Below, one piece after another: positions 35,362 to 46,469 of a DNA stretch of 64,000 bases. A program made the position numbers and the translations under genes. Positions within the stretch are counted from its first letter, which is position 1. Each line of letters begins with the position of its first letter. The notes under the pieces were generated by a model. It did not search any database and was not told the DNA's origin. It saw nothing but the letters and a program-made list of their open reading frames with translations. The stretch covers positions 1 to 64,000 of the forward strand of contig JASEVX010000084.1 in the NCBI GenBank assembly GCA_031761405.1. Reading direction: 5' to 3'. Source of the DNA: Serripes groenlandicus. Lineage: Eukaryota; Mollusca; Bivalvia; Cardiida; Cardiidae.

Positions 35362-35482
35362 CTGAAAATAGAAAAGCACCAATTTGTAAAATCAGCCATT
35401 CATACATCTAGCAGTTTGGTACCATGAGCTATCTACAATCATGCCCTGTTTAAGAAATGCTACAAATCATATGCGGACATAC

Positions 35483-35904
35483 TTAACCCTTTCCCACATA
35501 CAACACATACTTAGCAGATGGCTTAGGAAAACATCTGGACAAAAATGTTAACCCTTTCCCTCATATAGACGCAGCAGACAGCTTTTTGAAAACATAGTGA
35601 CAAAAGAAGAAATTGCACAAAACGTGCAATTTCTCCTTTTGCCAAAATGTTTTCCACTTTTTGTCATAGGTTATCCATTCAATTATAGAGAGTTTCTATG
35701 TTTTGTCAAAATACGTTCAAAGTCGTCTGCTGCATAATTGTCGTATGAGGGAAAGGGTTAAATAATCTCGGTAAGCAAAAGATTCGTAATTGAATAACGT
35801 TGACAACTTTGTGACCAAAGAAGAAATTGCGCACACCAGGAGCGTTTTATTTTCCTTACCGTCAAAATGTTTTTAAAATGATGTTGTAAGTGTGAAAGGG
35901 TTAA
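35483..35904. mobile_element. TTAA MITE with a second MITE nested inside
   Basis: Outer copy 35483-35551 resumes at 35758 and ends GTGAAAGGGTTAA at 35904. The inner copy occupies 35548-35761, bounded by TTAA on both sides, at a point where the consensus has no other break. Confidence 0.88.
35548..35761. mobile_element. TTAA MITE, 214 bp, nested
   Basis: Both TTAA ends and hairpin (ATTGCACAAAACGTGCAAT) intact; 15 bp missing near the left terminus. Confidence 0.93.
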
Positions 35905-36014
35905 TGTTTATCAACTTTGTTCGAAAAGCATGAATCCATAATTCTTGAACAAATTCTTCTTTCCTCCAATTCTTCAAAAGTTGGATGACAGCAACTATCC
36001 AAAAAAAATTCTGT

Positions 36015-36203
36015 AGCTAGAGGACTAGATAAGAGGGAGTGAAAAGGTCTTTCCCCTACAATATTTCTTTTACTACTCTACCAAATCCTATGTTGTCGGT
36101 ACTCAAAAGAATCGTCTCACTGAGACGATACTTTTGAGTACCCACAACATAGGGTTTGAATGTCAAAAAAAGGAAAAAAAATCCCTAATCTAGAGGAGCT
36201 CTG
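36015..36203. mobile_element. Palindromic element P, copy 5
   Basis: AGGACTAGATAAGAG left, complement at right (CTAATCTAGAGGAGCTCTG). Palindrome 36087-36150 with about 30-bp arms, two mismatches. Confidence 0.85.
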
Positions 36204-36708
36204 CTACAGAAAGGGCTAATGAGTTTCCAAATCAATTAATGGGGGGTAAAGGTGCATCTACAATTACAGAGTCTTACATGAAGATATGCCCATTTAAACT
36301 GTCTGTGTATCTATGAGGGTAATTAGGTAATCTGACCACTTGAGGCAGTTAAGATAGTCAATTAAGATAAATTAAACACAACCCCCAGATTTCACAGCCT
36401 TTAATTGCCTTCAGGCTTTTTTTTGCAGAACAAATTAACACTTTCCCTTATAAAAACATTTGATATGTTTACAAAGTTTATATACTTGGTGAACAGAACA
36501 GAACAAAAGCTTTATTAGTCATTAACCCTTTCCCATATACAATTGTTCGCCAAAATAGTTACTTTGGCACGGCGAGGCCATGATGTAAACAAAATCAAAT
36601 CAGGTCAGAGGGCATATATTACAACACAACCTCATCAGACGAATTTGATAACATGTAGTCCAACGAAAGTATGGAAAATCATTATAAATGAAAGAACAAT
36701 TATTGAAT

Positions 36709-37966
36709 ACAAGAGGGCCATGATGGCCCTGGAATCGCTCACCTGATTTTTTTTTTTTTACTTTAACTATATAAGCCCCATGGCGGCCATAGTTTCTGAC
36801 CAATCAACTTGGCTTGAAGGAATTGGCTGATAGAGGGTCAGTCACCCTTGGAACATTTCTATAATTTTTTTTGATAATCGGCCTGACACTTTTGGAGGAG
36901 AAGATTTTTTAAGTTTTCACTATAGCCATATAATGCAAAATAGCCCTACCCACTGGCGGCCATGTTTTTTTACAATTCAACACGGCTTGAAGGAATCTGA
37001 AAGTGGGTCATCCAAGGAACATTTCTACAAAATTATTTGAAAATCGGCCTGACACTTTCGGAGAAGAAGATTTTTTAAGTTTTCACTATAGCCATATAAG
37101 GCAAAATAGCCCTGCCCCCCTGGTGGCCATGTTTTTTTACCAATCAACATGGCTTGAAGGAATCTGAAAGTGGGTCACTTAAGGAACATTTCTACAAAAT
37201 TATTTGAAAATTGGCCTGACACTTTCGGAGAAGAAGATTTTTTAAGTTTTCACTATAGCCATATAAGGCAAAATAGCCCCCCCCCCCCATGTTTTTCAAC
37301 CAATCAACATGGCTTGAAGGAATCTGATAGAGGCTTATCCACGGAACATTTCTACAAAATTATTTGAAAATCGACTTGACACTTTCGTCGGAGAAGATTT
37401 TTTAAGTTTTCACTATAGCCATATAAGGCAAAATAGCCCCGCCCCCTGGCGGCCATGTTTTTTGACCAATCAACATGGCTTGAAGGAATCTGATAGAGGG
37501 TCATCCAAGGAACATTTCTGCAAAATTATTTGAAAATCGGCCAAACACTTTCGGAGAAGAAGATTTTTTAAGTTTTCACTATAGCCATATAAGGCAAAAT
37601 AGCCCCGCCCCCCCTGGCGGCCATGTTTTTTGACCAATCAACATGGCTTGAAGGAATCTTATAGAGGGTCATCCAAGGAACATTTCTACAAAATTATTTG
37701 AAAATCTGCCAACCAGTTTGGGAGAAGAAGAATTTTGAAGTTTTTTTCATTTCGTTGCCATGGAAACCAGAATTCTGCATGGATCCCAAAAATTTGAAGG
37801 AAATCTGGTGAGGTCATTGAGAGGATGCTTTCTGTGAAGTTTCATCCCAATTGACCCACTGGTTACTGAGGAGAAGAAGTTGACGCACGACGGACGACGC
37901 ACGACGGACGCCGGACAAAAGGCGATCACAATAACTCACCTTGAGCAAAGCTCAGGTGAGCTAAAA
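36709..37966 (+). mobile_element. Helitron-like element (type i) with 166-bp tandem repeats
   Basis: Head CAAGAGGGCCATGATGGCCC contains a perfect GGGCCAT/ATGGCCC hairpin. Then come about five tandem units, a GACGCACGACGGACG microsatellite (37883-37918) and a 3' hairpin CTCACCTTGAGC/GCTCAGGTGAG followed by CTAAAA. Hairpin plus CTAA is the usual Helitron 3' signature (family knowledge). No TSD is seen. No Rep/helicase gene: non-autonomous. Confidence 0.78.
36840..37740. repeat. ~166-bp tandem array, 5-6 units
   Basis: AAGTTTTCACTATAGCCATA recurs at 36911, 37077, 37244, 37404 and 37570 (spacings 166, 167, 160, 166), with a decayed sixth at 37738. Confidence 0.93.
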
Positions 37967-38397
37967 ATTGAAAACACTGTGACAAATGGAGAATTGCTCC
38001 AAGAGTCGGCCTGCTGCACAGGTATGTGGGTAAGGGTAATAGGCTTATGGTCTTGAGTTTGTTTTTAAAAAAAAGTCCACTTGCACCACCAGCATATGTC
38101 ATTTTGTGCAGAAAGAGACAGGCAAATACATCAACCTGGTTGAGTCAGACAGCACACACAGGCTTTGTAATTAATGCACATTAAGTCTCCCAAAATAATC
38201 CCCTACTGTCATCCGAAAAAGAGGACATAAGTTTGAATAACTTTCCCCCTGTCAAATAGATTACAGAACAGGGTCATGGCTGTTTATTTACCCTTTTTCT
38301 TAACATACAACAAATCTGCAGTAGACGAAAATTATCCATTGAGGATTTAGTCAGGATGCGATTAAAAATCGTTTACCATCATCATGCATAATTATAT

Positions 38398-38590
38398 TTT
38401 GTTTGGGTTTTATGCTGTTTTCAACAATACTTATAATGGAGACAGTTCAATTAACAAACCAGTACTAGCACTAAGGAAATGTGCCTTGCCCAATGGCACT
38501 CCACCATGACCGCCCCAAGTGGGCAACAAACATGGGTCAACTGGTCCTAAATCCCCAACACTAAACCTAAGGTCAAGGCGGATCATCCGA
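38398..38590 (-). mobile_element. SINE family C, old copy
   Basis: TTTGGGTTTTATGCTGTTTT, GTACTAGCACTAAGGAAATG, GCCTTGCCCAATGGCACTCC shared with the other C copies. Confidence 0.65.
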
Positions 38591-39240
38591 ACTATGCAGA
38601 ATTGACTATTTTGCAGGAAATGAGGACTTTGATTTTGAGACCCATTTCTGTTTGCACCGACTGTACTACATAATTAATGCAGACACTCTATAATTAACCA
38701 TTCAGATGTCCTGTTTCGTTAGCTGTTAATATTCCTCTCAAAATTAAAACACAAAAAATTACAATGTGGTTACCAGGGTAACAGGACATTTTAATCACTT
38801 CCCTGATTTAAACTCCTCTTTGGATTAAGCTACAGGAAAAATCATTCTGCTAAACGTAAGCGGTGTTTTTCAGAAAGCTATAATTAAATCCTGGCTCCTG
38901 ACTTCATTAAAAAAATTGTTTGTCAGTTTCAACAATTTTTCAACCACATAATTATATATCATATGAAGATGTATATCAATAAAAACATGCTTCTTTACTA
39001 TATAATTGGGTCAGTATGCCTTCTTTAGGATATTACTAAGATCTTTAGGATATTACTAAGATCTTATAAAGATGGCCTAATTGGCATAAATATTGAAGAC
39101 AAAATAGTGTTTTTTTGTGACACATAATTAACTCCCTATGGAATATGCATATTATTTAAATATACATTATATCTCCCTTTCCAGCTGTTTCCTTCAGACA
39201 AATTCATGAGACAGTGGAAATCTTCCCTGTAACAAAAAAA
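38591..39240. other. Repeat-poor stretch with an RFX-type X-box
   Basis: No repeat or coding exon recognised. GTTACCAGGGTAAC at 38769-38782 is a perfect palindromic match to the RFX X-box consensus (GTNRCC, short spacer, RGYAAC). Possible intronic or upstream enhancer; function is inference. Confidence 0.35.
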
Positions 39241-39689
39241 CGTTTGAAACAGGGGACTTTTTAAAACATTGTGGAAAAAGAAGATTATAAATTCCTCAAA
39301 ACCAGCAAATTTTCAATTTCCAAAAAAAAAATTCAATTTTGTTTTTAATTTTTTCCATCATTTAACATGTGTACAAGTATATTTTGTCTTCAAAATGTTT
39401 TCAAAGCAGACAACCCGAATAAATTCTTGAGTCAATCATACACTTTCACACATACAGCAAATTAGCAGCATACTCATTATGCGAAATTTCTTTATTTGTC
39501 ACAATGTTTTCAAAAGTAATCTGCTGCAGATCAAGATGCCTCGATCTGTAAGTGGGAAAGCATTAAAAAAATTAACACAAATATAACGTAGTAATGATTA
39601 CTGACAATGTCATTGCTCTAGAATTTCATTCAATCATTGACAGTTACTACAGAAATATTTTAGGGGCAAAACGCCCACTCTTTCCCACT

Positions 39690-39732
39690 ACCGATGCATT
39701 TTCGACATTTTCGACATTTTCGACATTTTCGA
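39690..39732. repeat. 9-bp tandem repeat (ACATTTTCG)n
   Basis: Four to five units, inside a decayed MITE (39240-39910 holds several such remnants). Confidence 0.9.
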
Positions 39733-40205
39733 CACGCATCTACAGCAGAGGAATTTTAAAAACACTGACATAAGGATAAATTGATTATAATGAGCAATTT
39801 CCACTTTCGCCGTACTGTTTCCAACTCAATTCTATAATTAAAGTTTCCTTTATAGAGAAACTTTTTTCCCCCGACTTTTGCATGGATTTGAATTGTCGTC
39901 TGAATAAAATATTTACACTATACCTTTCTATTATTGTTACTTCTGCAGCATAAGTTTTTTGGTAAAATCCTCATTTTTAATGATATCACTTAAAATGTCT
40001 AAATATTCTCATAAAATGTTACCAAATATAGCACTGATCAACATCACCATTGATATAAGTCATTTAAGTCTCTTGTTTGACTACACCTTTTTTTATTCTA
40101 AAAAAAAAAAATCATATTTGTAAAGAATTAACTTGCTGAAGAAAGATAGTATGCGTATTATGGATTTGTTTGTATTTGCTTGTATTGCCAAGAAACTTTG
40201 TAAGT

Positions 40206-40441
40206 TTAACCCTTTCCCTCATATAGACGCTTTCTGAAGCCTCTGCAGCAGACGGCTTTTTGAAAACATAGTGACAAAAGAAGAAATTGCACAAAACGTG
40301 CAATTTCTCCTTATGCCACAATGTTTTCCACTTTTTGTCATAGGTTATGATGGTCCATTCAATTATGGAGATTTTCTATGTTTTGACAAAATACGTTCAA
40401 AGTCGTCTGCTGCAGAATTGTCGTATGAAGGAGAGGGTTAA
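40206..40441. mobile_element. TTAA MITE, 236 bp, intact
   Basis: Both TTAA ends; apex ATTGCACAAAACGTGCAAT; right terminus GAAGGAGAGGGTTAA slightly changed. Confidence 0.93.
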
Positions 40442-40554
40442 GTCTAATAAAATATTCTTCTTCTTCTACATTAAATTTTGTCAAACATCTCTTTTTGCAA
40501 ATAGGCATTTATTTTTCATTTCTGAAGACAGATTGAAACTAACAAAAGCCAGCT

Positions 40555-40714
40555 AGAGCTCTAGATTTTGCATTTCTCAAATCCTTATTTGACTGTATAT
40601 AACCCTATGTTGTAACGGTACTCAAAAGAAGCGACGCTCAGTGAGGCAATTCTTTTGGGTACCAACATCATAGGGTTTGGATAGACTTTTATCTGCTCCT
40701 TATCTGTAGCTCTG
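40555..40714. mobile_element. Palindromic element P, copy 6
   Basis: AGAGCTCTAGAT left, CTTATCTGTAGCTCTG right; palindrome 40600-40672 has several mismatches and small insertions. Confidence 0.78.
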
Positions 40715-41516
40715 TAAAACCTTCTATTTTGTCTAAATCTTCGATCATCAACAAGTTACTCTCTCATATATCATTACTGAATTTGCAATAATTAAACTAT
40801 GTGAAATATATATTCCTTTTTTTTCCCCCGAAATAATTAAAACTATTAAGCATTGAATATTCAATTAAATTAATTTTTATTTCCGCATTATATGATTTGA
40901 TTTTCTTTTTAAATAATTATTATAAAATTCCATTTTGCATCCACATAATATAAAAAACACTTTTCCAATCATTACACAACGTAATCCAATCTAACATCCT
41001 TCAACGGTAATCGAAGGTTAAGTGACCAGATTGCTTCAAGGTCAAATCAGAAATAAACAGACCAGGTCAAACCAATCAAATTTATATCAATATATTTACA
41101 AAAAATTTGCTTTTCCATTCATAAATTAATAGTATTAATCATGCATAGTATTATAACTGTGAAATCAATTAAACACATTTGAATGACTTTTGATCTTACA
41201 AACTGATATAATTTATTTATTTCAATTAATTCAATTTTAAAGTAGGCAGATTTTCACAACTTTTGACAATGGAGTAGACCCAATCGTCTCAAGATCATTC
41301 TGGCCACTTAATTAACATGAAGATAATACTCTGATATAACACCCTTCAGGGGCTATGACAATTCAATGTTAACAAAGAGGGAAAAGTAGCTATAATTATT
41401 GCAATCTGTCAAATACAGTATATTGTATTACATTTAGTGGATTTATTTGGATAGTGTATACATGTTATTTATTCTAAGTAGATTATATATAGAAAGCCAA
41501 AAACAAAATTTATTTC
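40715..41516. other. AT-rich, repeat-poor stretch with clustered motif matches
   Basis: No exon or recognised repeat. TCAAGGTCA at 41036-41044 (NR5A/ERR-type half site), ATAAACA at 41053 (forkhead type) and AGGTCAAACCAATCA at 41064 lie within 45 bp. Possible enhancer; such matches also occur by chance. Confidence 0.25.
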
Positions 41517-41739
41517 TTAACCCTTTCCCTTAAAAAGACGCTTTCTGAAAACCTCTGCAGCAGACGGCTTTTTGAAAACATAGTGACAAAAGAAGAGCAA
41601 TTTCTCCATTTGTCACAATGTTTTCCACATGACTGCCATGGTGGTTAATTATCCATTCAATTATAGAGATTTTACATTTTTTGACAAAGTATGTTCAAAG
41701 TCGTCTGCTGCAGAATTGTCGTATGAGGGAAAGGGTTAA
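41517..41739. mobile_element. TTAA MITE, 223 bp
   Basis: Both TTAA ends; hairpin left arm shortened. Confidence 0.9.
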
Positions 41740-41890
41740 AGAAGTTCAGAAGAATTTAGCTTTGAAAACATTTGTCAAAAAACACAGGAAGGGAAAGATG
41801 CAGCTTCTCATTTTTCCACAATGTTTTTTAACCCGCAAGATAAGGCTTGCAATGTCAAGAGTCAAGAGCAGTGAATTAATTAAGTTTATG

Positions 41891-42331
41891 TTAACCCTTT
41901 CCCACATACAATAAATCTGCAGCAGACGAATTTGAACATATTTTGTCAAAACATAGAAAATCTCTATACTTGAATGGATAACCTATGACTTAAAGTTGAA
42001 AACATTGTGGCAAAAGGAGAAATTGCTCGTTTTGAGCAATTTCTCATTTTGTCACTATGTTTTCAAAAATCCTACTGCTGCAGAGGCGTCAGAAAGCGTC
42101 TATATGAGGGAAAGGGTTAACCTTTTCCCACATTTTGATGCACCTGTAGCAGATGACTTTCAAAAAACATTGAGACAAAAGGAAAAGTTTGATCAAAACG
42201 AGCACTTTTTCGTTTGCCACCACGTTTTCAACTTTTACAGTAATTGTGCACACCTACGAATTATAGAGATTTTTCATCTCTTTGAGTACAAATTTTCAAA
42301 GTCCACCCTGCTGTATATGGGAAATGGTTAA
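41891..42331. mobile_element. Two TTAA MITEs sharing one TTAA
   Basis: 41891-42120 (mixed CCCACATA left, GAGGGAAAGGG right) and 42117-42331 (older). The shared TTAA is at 42117-42120. Confidence 0.88.
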
Positions 42332-42649
42332 TACTTTTTCTCACTCTTGTCATTTTATTTTCGAACCAAATTTTATTGACTTCTAGATCAATTTTGTTGA
42401 TATTTGATAATTTCACCTTCAATTTATTGTATAATTTAATAACCAGATATCAATCTCGTTTTCTATTGCAATTTTTTCCCACAGCAAAGTTTAGGAGTAA
42501 GGGGTTTCTTGGCACTGTAGGGCAAACAAAAGTTGTCAAAATTTCTTCAGGGCATAACAACATTACTTCAGCTAGTTTTCACACCTTTTGGCCCTTTTTT
42601 GGGCCTTAAACCGTTCTATTTAAGTCCCTGAAACATGATATTTCTTGTT
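42332..42649. other. AT-rich sequence, nothing recognised
   Basis: No repeat from this window and no phase-compatible exon was found. TTTTTTCCCACAG at 42473 resembles a plus-strand acceptor, but no coding frame follows. Confidence 0.5.
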
Positions 42650-42990
42650 TTAACCCTTTCCCTAATTTATTACGACAAATCTGCAGAAGACGTTTATAAA
42701 TATAACCTATATGACTAAAAGTGGAAAACATTGTGGCAAAAGGGGAAATTGCTTGTTTTGAGTAATTATTTCTTTTGTCACTATGTTTTTTTAAAAAGCC
42801 GTCTGCTGCAGAGGAGTCAGAAAGCGTCTATATGCATACCCAGATGTATTAGAATTAATTTCCCACAATGTTTTCAAGTCAATTTTATAATTATACTTTC
42901 ATTCATAGAGAATAACAATAATTTTTGTGCAGATCGTTTCAAAGTGCAAAGTCGTCTGATGTAGATTTCTTGTATTTTGGAAAGAGTTTA
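42650..42990. mobile_element. TTAA MITE plus a second degenerate copy
   Basis: TTAACCCTTTCCCTAATTTA left, hairpin, GCGTCTATATG at 42833 where it breaks; a further right half ends TTTTGGAAAGAGTTTAA near 42990. Confidence 0.75.
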
Positions 42991-43338
42991 AATGTATCTG
43001 CATGATTGTGGTAATTTTAAGGGTTAACACTGGAAAAAAAGTACCAAAGTGTCAGGAACTTTAATTAATTATAATTAAAATACCCAAATATGCCAAATTT
43101 TGAGTTCTACTATTCAGTTTAGAGCCTAACAGGTGTGATACAATCTGTTTCTTAATTTTCATTACTTCTACAATAGACAACTGGCATTTCGAGCAACCCT
43201 AATTAGTATACATTTTTGAAAATTAATAAAGTTATTTGAATTATAATATATAATGAGAATAAGGTGACAATTTAGAGTCAATAATAATTAACTCTTTCCC
43301 TCATACAGAAAGAGCAGTTCAATATTGTTAAGTAACAC

Positions 43339-43573
43339 TTAACCCTTTCCCTCATACGACAAATCCTGCAGCAGACGACTTTGAACATATTTTGTCAAAA
43401 CATAGAAAATCTCTATAATTGTATGGATAACCAGTGAGTATAACTAAAAGTGGAAAACATTGTGGCAAAAGGAAATTGCTTGTTTTCAGCAATTTCTTCT
43501 TTTGTCACTATGTTTTCAAAAAGCTGTCTGCTGCAGAGGCATCAGAAAGCGTCTACATGAGGGAAAGGGTTAA
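43339..43573. mobile_element. TTAA MITE, 235 bp, intact
   Basis: Both TTAA ends. A 27-bp terminal stub (TTAACTCTTTCCCTCATACA) lies just upstream at 43289. Confidence 0.93.
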
Positions 43574-43972
43574 TTAAAGTGTTGCCTCATTTAATTGTTC
43601 ACGTACACCTTGTATCTGCAGACAGAATGTTATAAAATTGTCCCAAGTATCATTCTGATTTTCAGTAGTAACTCATCAATTATGCATAATTATGTTTTAC
43701 AACAGTACTTGAACCATTTCCCTGATGCAATATTTGACATCTCTCCGGTCGATGCCCTATCAAAATATGTGGGAAAGTTTTGAGCAATTTTCTTTTCTCA
43801 ACTGCTGTTTTCCTCTCTATATCATAATTGCAAATCAAATTTTACTGATAAACATAGTTTTCCTCAAGACATTTTCGAAGCAGATGATTCAATTATCATG
43901 CATATAAGGTAAAATGGTTTTAAAATAACTATTAGAAATTTTCACTTTTTTGACACTTGATCCAATTTAGTC

Positions 43973-44197
43973 TTAACTCTTTCCGTCATATAGACGCTTT
44001 CCGATGCCTCTGCAGCAGACGGCTTTTGAAAATGTGACAAAAGGTGAAATAGCTCAAAACAAGTAATGTATCCTTTTGCCACAAATGTTTCAACTCTTTT
44101 CAATAATTAAACTGTCACATAAAGAGAATTTCAACATTTTTACCAAGATGTTTTCAAAGTCATCTACTTCAGATTTGTTGTATGTTCGAAATGGTTA
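43973..44197. mobile_element. TTAA MITE, 225 bp
   Basis: TTAACTCTTTCCGTCATATA left, GTTCGAAATGGTTAA right; hairpin decayed. Confidence 0.85.
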
Positions 44198-44352
44198 AAC
44201 CAAAAAAGTTATTGCTTTTCATCTTCAGGTTCTGTATATCAAACTTATGACAAGATCATGCAAAGAAAAAAAATCCGAACTGATCACAACATTTAAACAA
44301 AAGAGCCACACACAAAAACAAAATTACAACCTTATTAATATCTTGGGGGTTT

Positions 44353-44703
44353 TCTGACATGCAGACGAACTTTGACGCTGCTGCAGCGGATGACTGTGAA
44401 GCACATTACTGGTATTCAAGAAGAAATTGCGTAAAACAACAAATTTCCCCTTTTGCCAGAATGTTTTCAAAAGTCGTCTGATTCAGGTTTCAGAAAGCGT
44501 CTGTATGTTTGAAAGAGTTTACCCTTTCCCTCATATAGACGCTTTCTGACGCCTCTGCTCAAAACAAGCCATTTCTCCTTTTGCCACAATCTTTTCCAAT
44601 TTTAGTTATAGGTTATCCATTCAATTATAGAGATTTTCTATTTTTTTACAAAATATGTTCAAAGCCGTCTGCTGCAGAATCGTCGTATGAAGGAAAGGGT
44701 TAA
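44353..44703. mobile_element. Two TTAA MITEs, first eroded, second deleted
   Basis: 44353-44520 (CATGCAGACGAACTTTGACG to GTTTGAAAGAGTTT) and 44519-44703, whose left hairpin arm is missing but whose right end is intact. Confidence 0.8.
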
Positions 44704-44954
44704 TTTATATAACAAAACCCCCAAAAGGTATGTTTGTTTTTGTTGTTGTGTGACATGACCTATATAAGAACTGACCTTATGCACAAACAGGTCACATTTT
44801 CTTCGATGTGCAACTGTTGCGTTGCTAACCTTGAGGAACTTCATGATCCAAGTCCACACACAGTAAATTATCAATTAATGCACACACAAAATCCCGCGCC
44901 AACTCACTTTTAACTAATTCCGCATGAAATATTAGTACATATAATATTAATGGT

Positions 44955-45183
44955 CAACCCTTTCCCTCATACGACAATTCTGCAGCAGACGACATTGAAC
45001 ATATTTTGTCAAAAATTAGATAATCTCTATAATTGAATGGATAACCTATGACTAAAAGTGGAAAACATTGTGTCAAAAGGAGAAATTGCTCGTTTTGAGC
45101 AATTTCTTCTATTGTCACTATGTTTTCAAAAAGCCGTCTGCTGCAGAGGCATCAAAAAGCATCTATATGAGGGAAAGGGTTAA
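44955..45183. mobile_element. TTAA MITE, 229 bp
   Basis: Left TTAA mutated to TCAA; all else intact, apex ATTGCTCGTTTTGAGCAAT. Confidence 0.92.
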
Positions 45184-45289
45184 GGGTAATTAACTTTTTT
45201 ATATCAGAAGTTCTATAATCATTTTTATTTTCGATTGACCTTTTGACTGCTGCAACAGATTTTGTGAAGCCTGTGCCATCAGAATAGAA

Positions 45290-45540
45290 GCCATGCCAGC
45301 CGTCGCGTCTGTAGTTATCTGACACTACATACTCTGGCCAGCAGTCGCATCTGTAGTTATCCGACACTACGTACTCTGGCCAGCCGACGCATCTGTAGTA
45401 ATCTGACACTATATACTCTGGCCAGCCGTCGCATCTGTAGTAATCTGACACTACGTACTCTGGCCAGCCGTCGCATCTGTAGTTATCTGACACTACGTAC
45501 TCTGGCCAGCCGTCGCGTCTGTAGTAATCTGGCACTACTC
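45290..45540. repeat. 42-bp minisatellite, 6 units, open on the minus strand
   Basis: Unit CCGTCGCATCTGTAGTAATC plus TGACACTACGTACTCTGGCC AG, six copies with a few substitutions. On the minus strand each unit reads YRCDGWPEYVVSDN, and because 42 is divisible by 3 the frame stays open for 127 codons, running into a MITE. No splice signals or homologous protein recognised; probably non-coding. Confidence 0.93.
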
Positions 45541-45614
45541 TGACCAGCGGCTCATTTTACTGTTGGCTACCAAGATCCCACTACAGGCAAACATGTGTGT
45601 AAAGACCAACTTTG

Positions 45615-45846
45615 TTAACCCTTTCCCTCATATAGACGCTTTCTGACGCCTCTGCAGCTAGCAGACGCCTTTTTGAAAACATAGTGACAAAAGAAGAAAT
45701 TGCTCAAAACGAGCAATTTCTCCTTTTGCCACAATGTTTACCACTTTTTGTCATAGGTTATCCATTCAAAAATGGATAACCTATGTTTTGACAAAATATG
45801 TTCAAAGTCGTCTGCTGCAGAATTGTCGTATGAGGGAAAGGGTTAA
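45615..45846. mobile_element. TTAA MITE, 232 bp, intact
   Basis: Both TTAA ends; an AAATGGATAACC local inversion replaces the usual AATTATAGAGATTTTC stretch. Confidence 0.93.
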
Positions 45847-45915
45847 GCAATTCCCTGTCTATTATATTAGCAACCTCACTTTAAATTTCCAAATCATTTA
45901 TTTTCTACAAAATAG

Positions 45916-46240
45916 ACCACGGCACCTGTGAACAAAGACCAGATTGTTTCTCTTTCCATGAGTTGTCTTTACACACAGGTTGGACTACAACCTGATCCTG
46001 ACCGTTCTCATTTCTATTTCAATGCAGATAATCCTTGTTTAAAGACCACCTGTGAACAAAGACCACATTGTTCTCTTCCCATGGATGGTCTTTACACACA
46101 GGTTGGACTACAATATTAACCCGATCCTGACCGTTCTCATTTCTATTTCAGTGCAGATAATCCTTGTTTAAAGACCACCGGTGAGCAAAGACCAGATTGC
46201 TCTCTTCCAATGGATGGTCTTTTACACACAGGTTGGACTG
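45916..46240. repeat. ~125-bp tandem triplication of pogo-like sequence
   Basis: ACACAGGTTGGACT recurs near 45975, 46098 and 46228, each preceded by AAAGACCACCKGTGARCAAA. ACCTGATCCTGACCGTTCTC marks the joins. Units are >85% alike by eye. Confidence 0.87.
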
Positions 46241-46469
46241 TTTTTCTATGTTGAAATTCCTAGAATTTTGGCTATGGACTCTCTTTCCAAATGCAAAGCT
46301 TAACAAGTTCCATGTTAAAAATTATAATTAAAATACAGTATTGAACAAATTAAATATTCCATGTATAAGGTGTGACTACAAAATTGTGTCAGAGGTTATT
46401 ATTAAATTGCTTATATTTTCCACGTTTATAATATTAACACTTTTCTTGTCCATTTTAAAGAAAACTCAC

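Larger units (their letters stand above)
36522..38040. mobile_element. TTAA MITE interrupted by Helitron-like element
   Basis: TTAACCCTTTCCCATATACA left part to GAATA (36708); resumes at 37967 with TTGAAAACACTGTGACAAAT and ends GTGGGTAAGGGTAA. The uninterrupted consensus is GAATAGAGTTGAAAACATTG. Confidence 0.75.

Noticed and set aside
33854..34306. 150-codon plus-strand open frame, longest in the window
   Set aside because: Composed of a MITE end, intron sequence and a SINE; a similar SINE-derived peptide occurs at 62616-62876.
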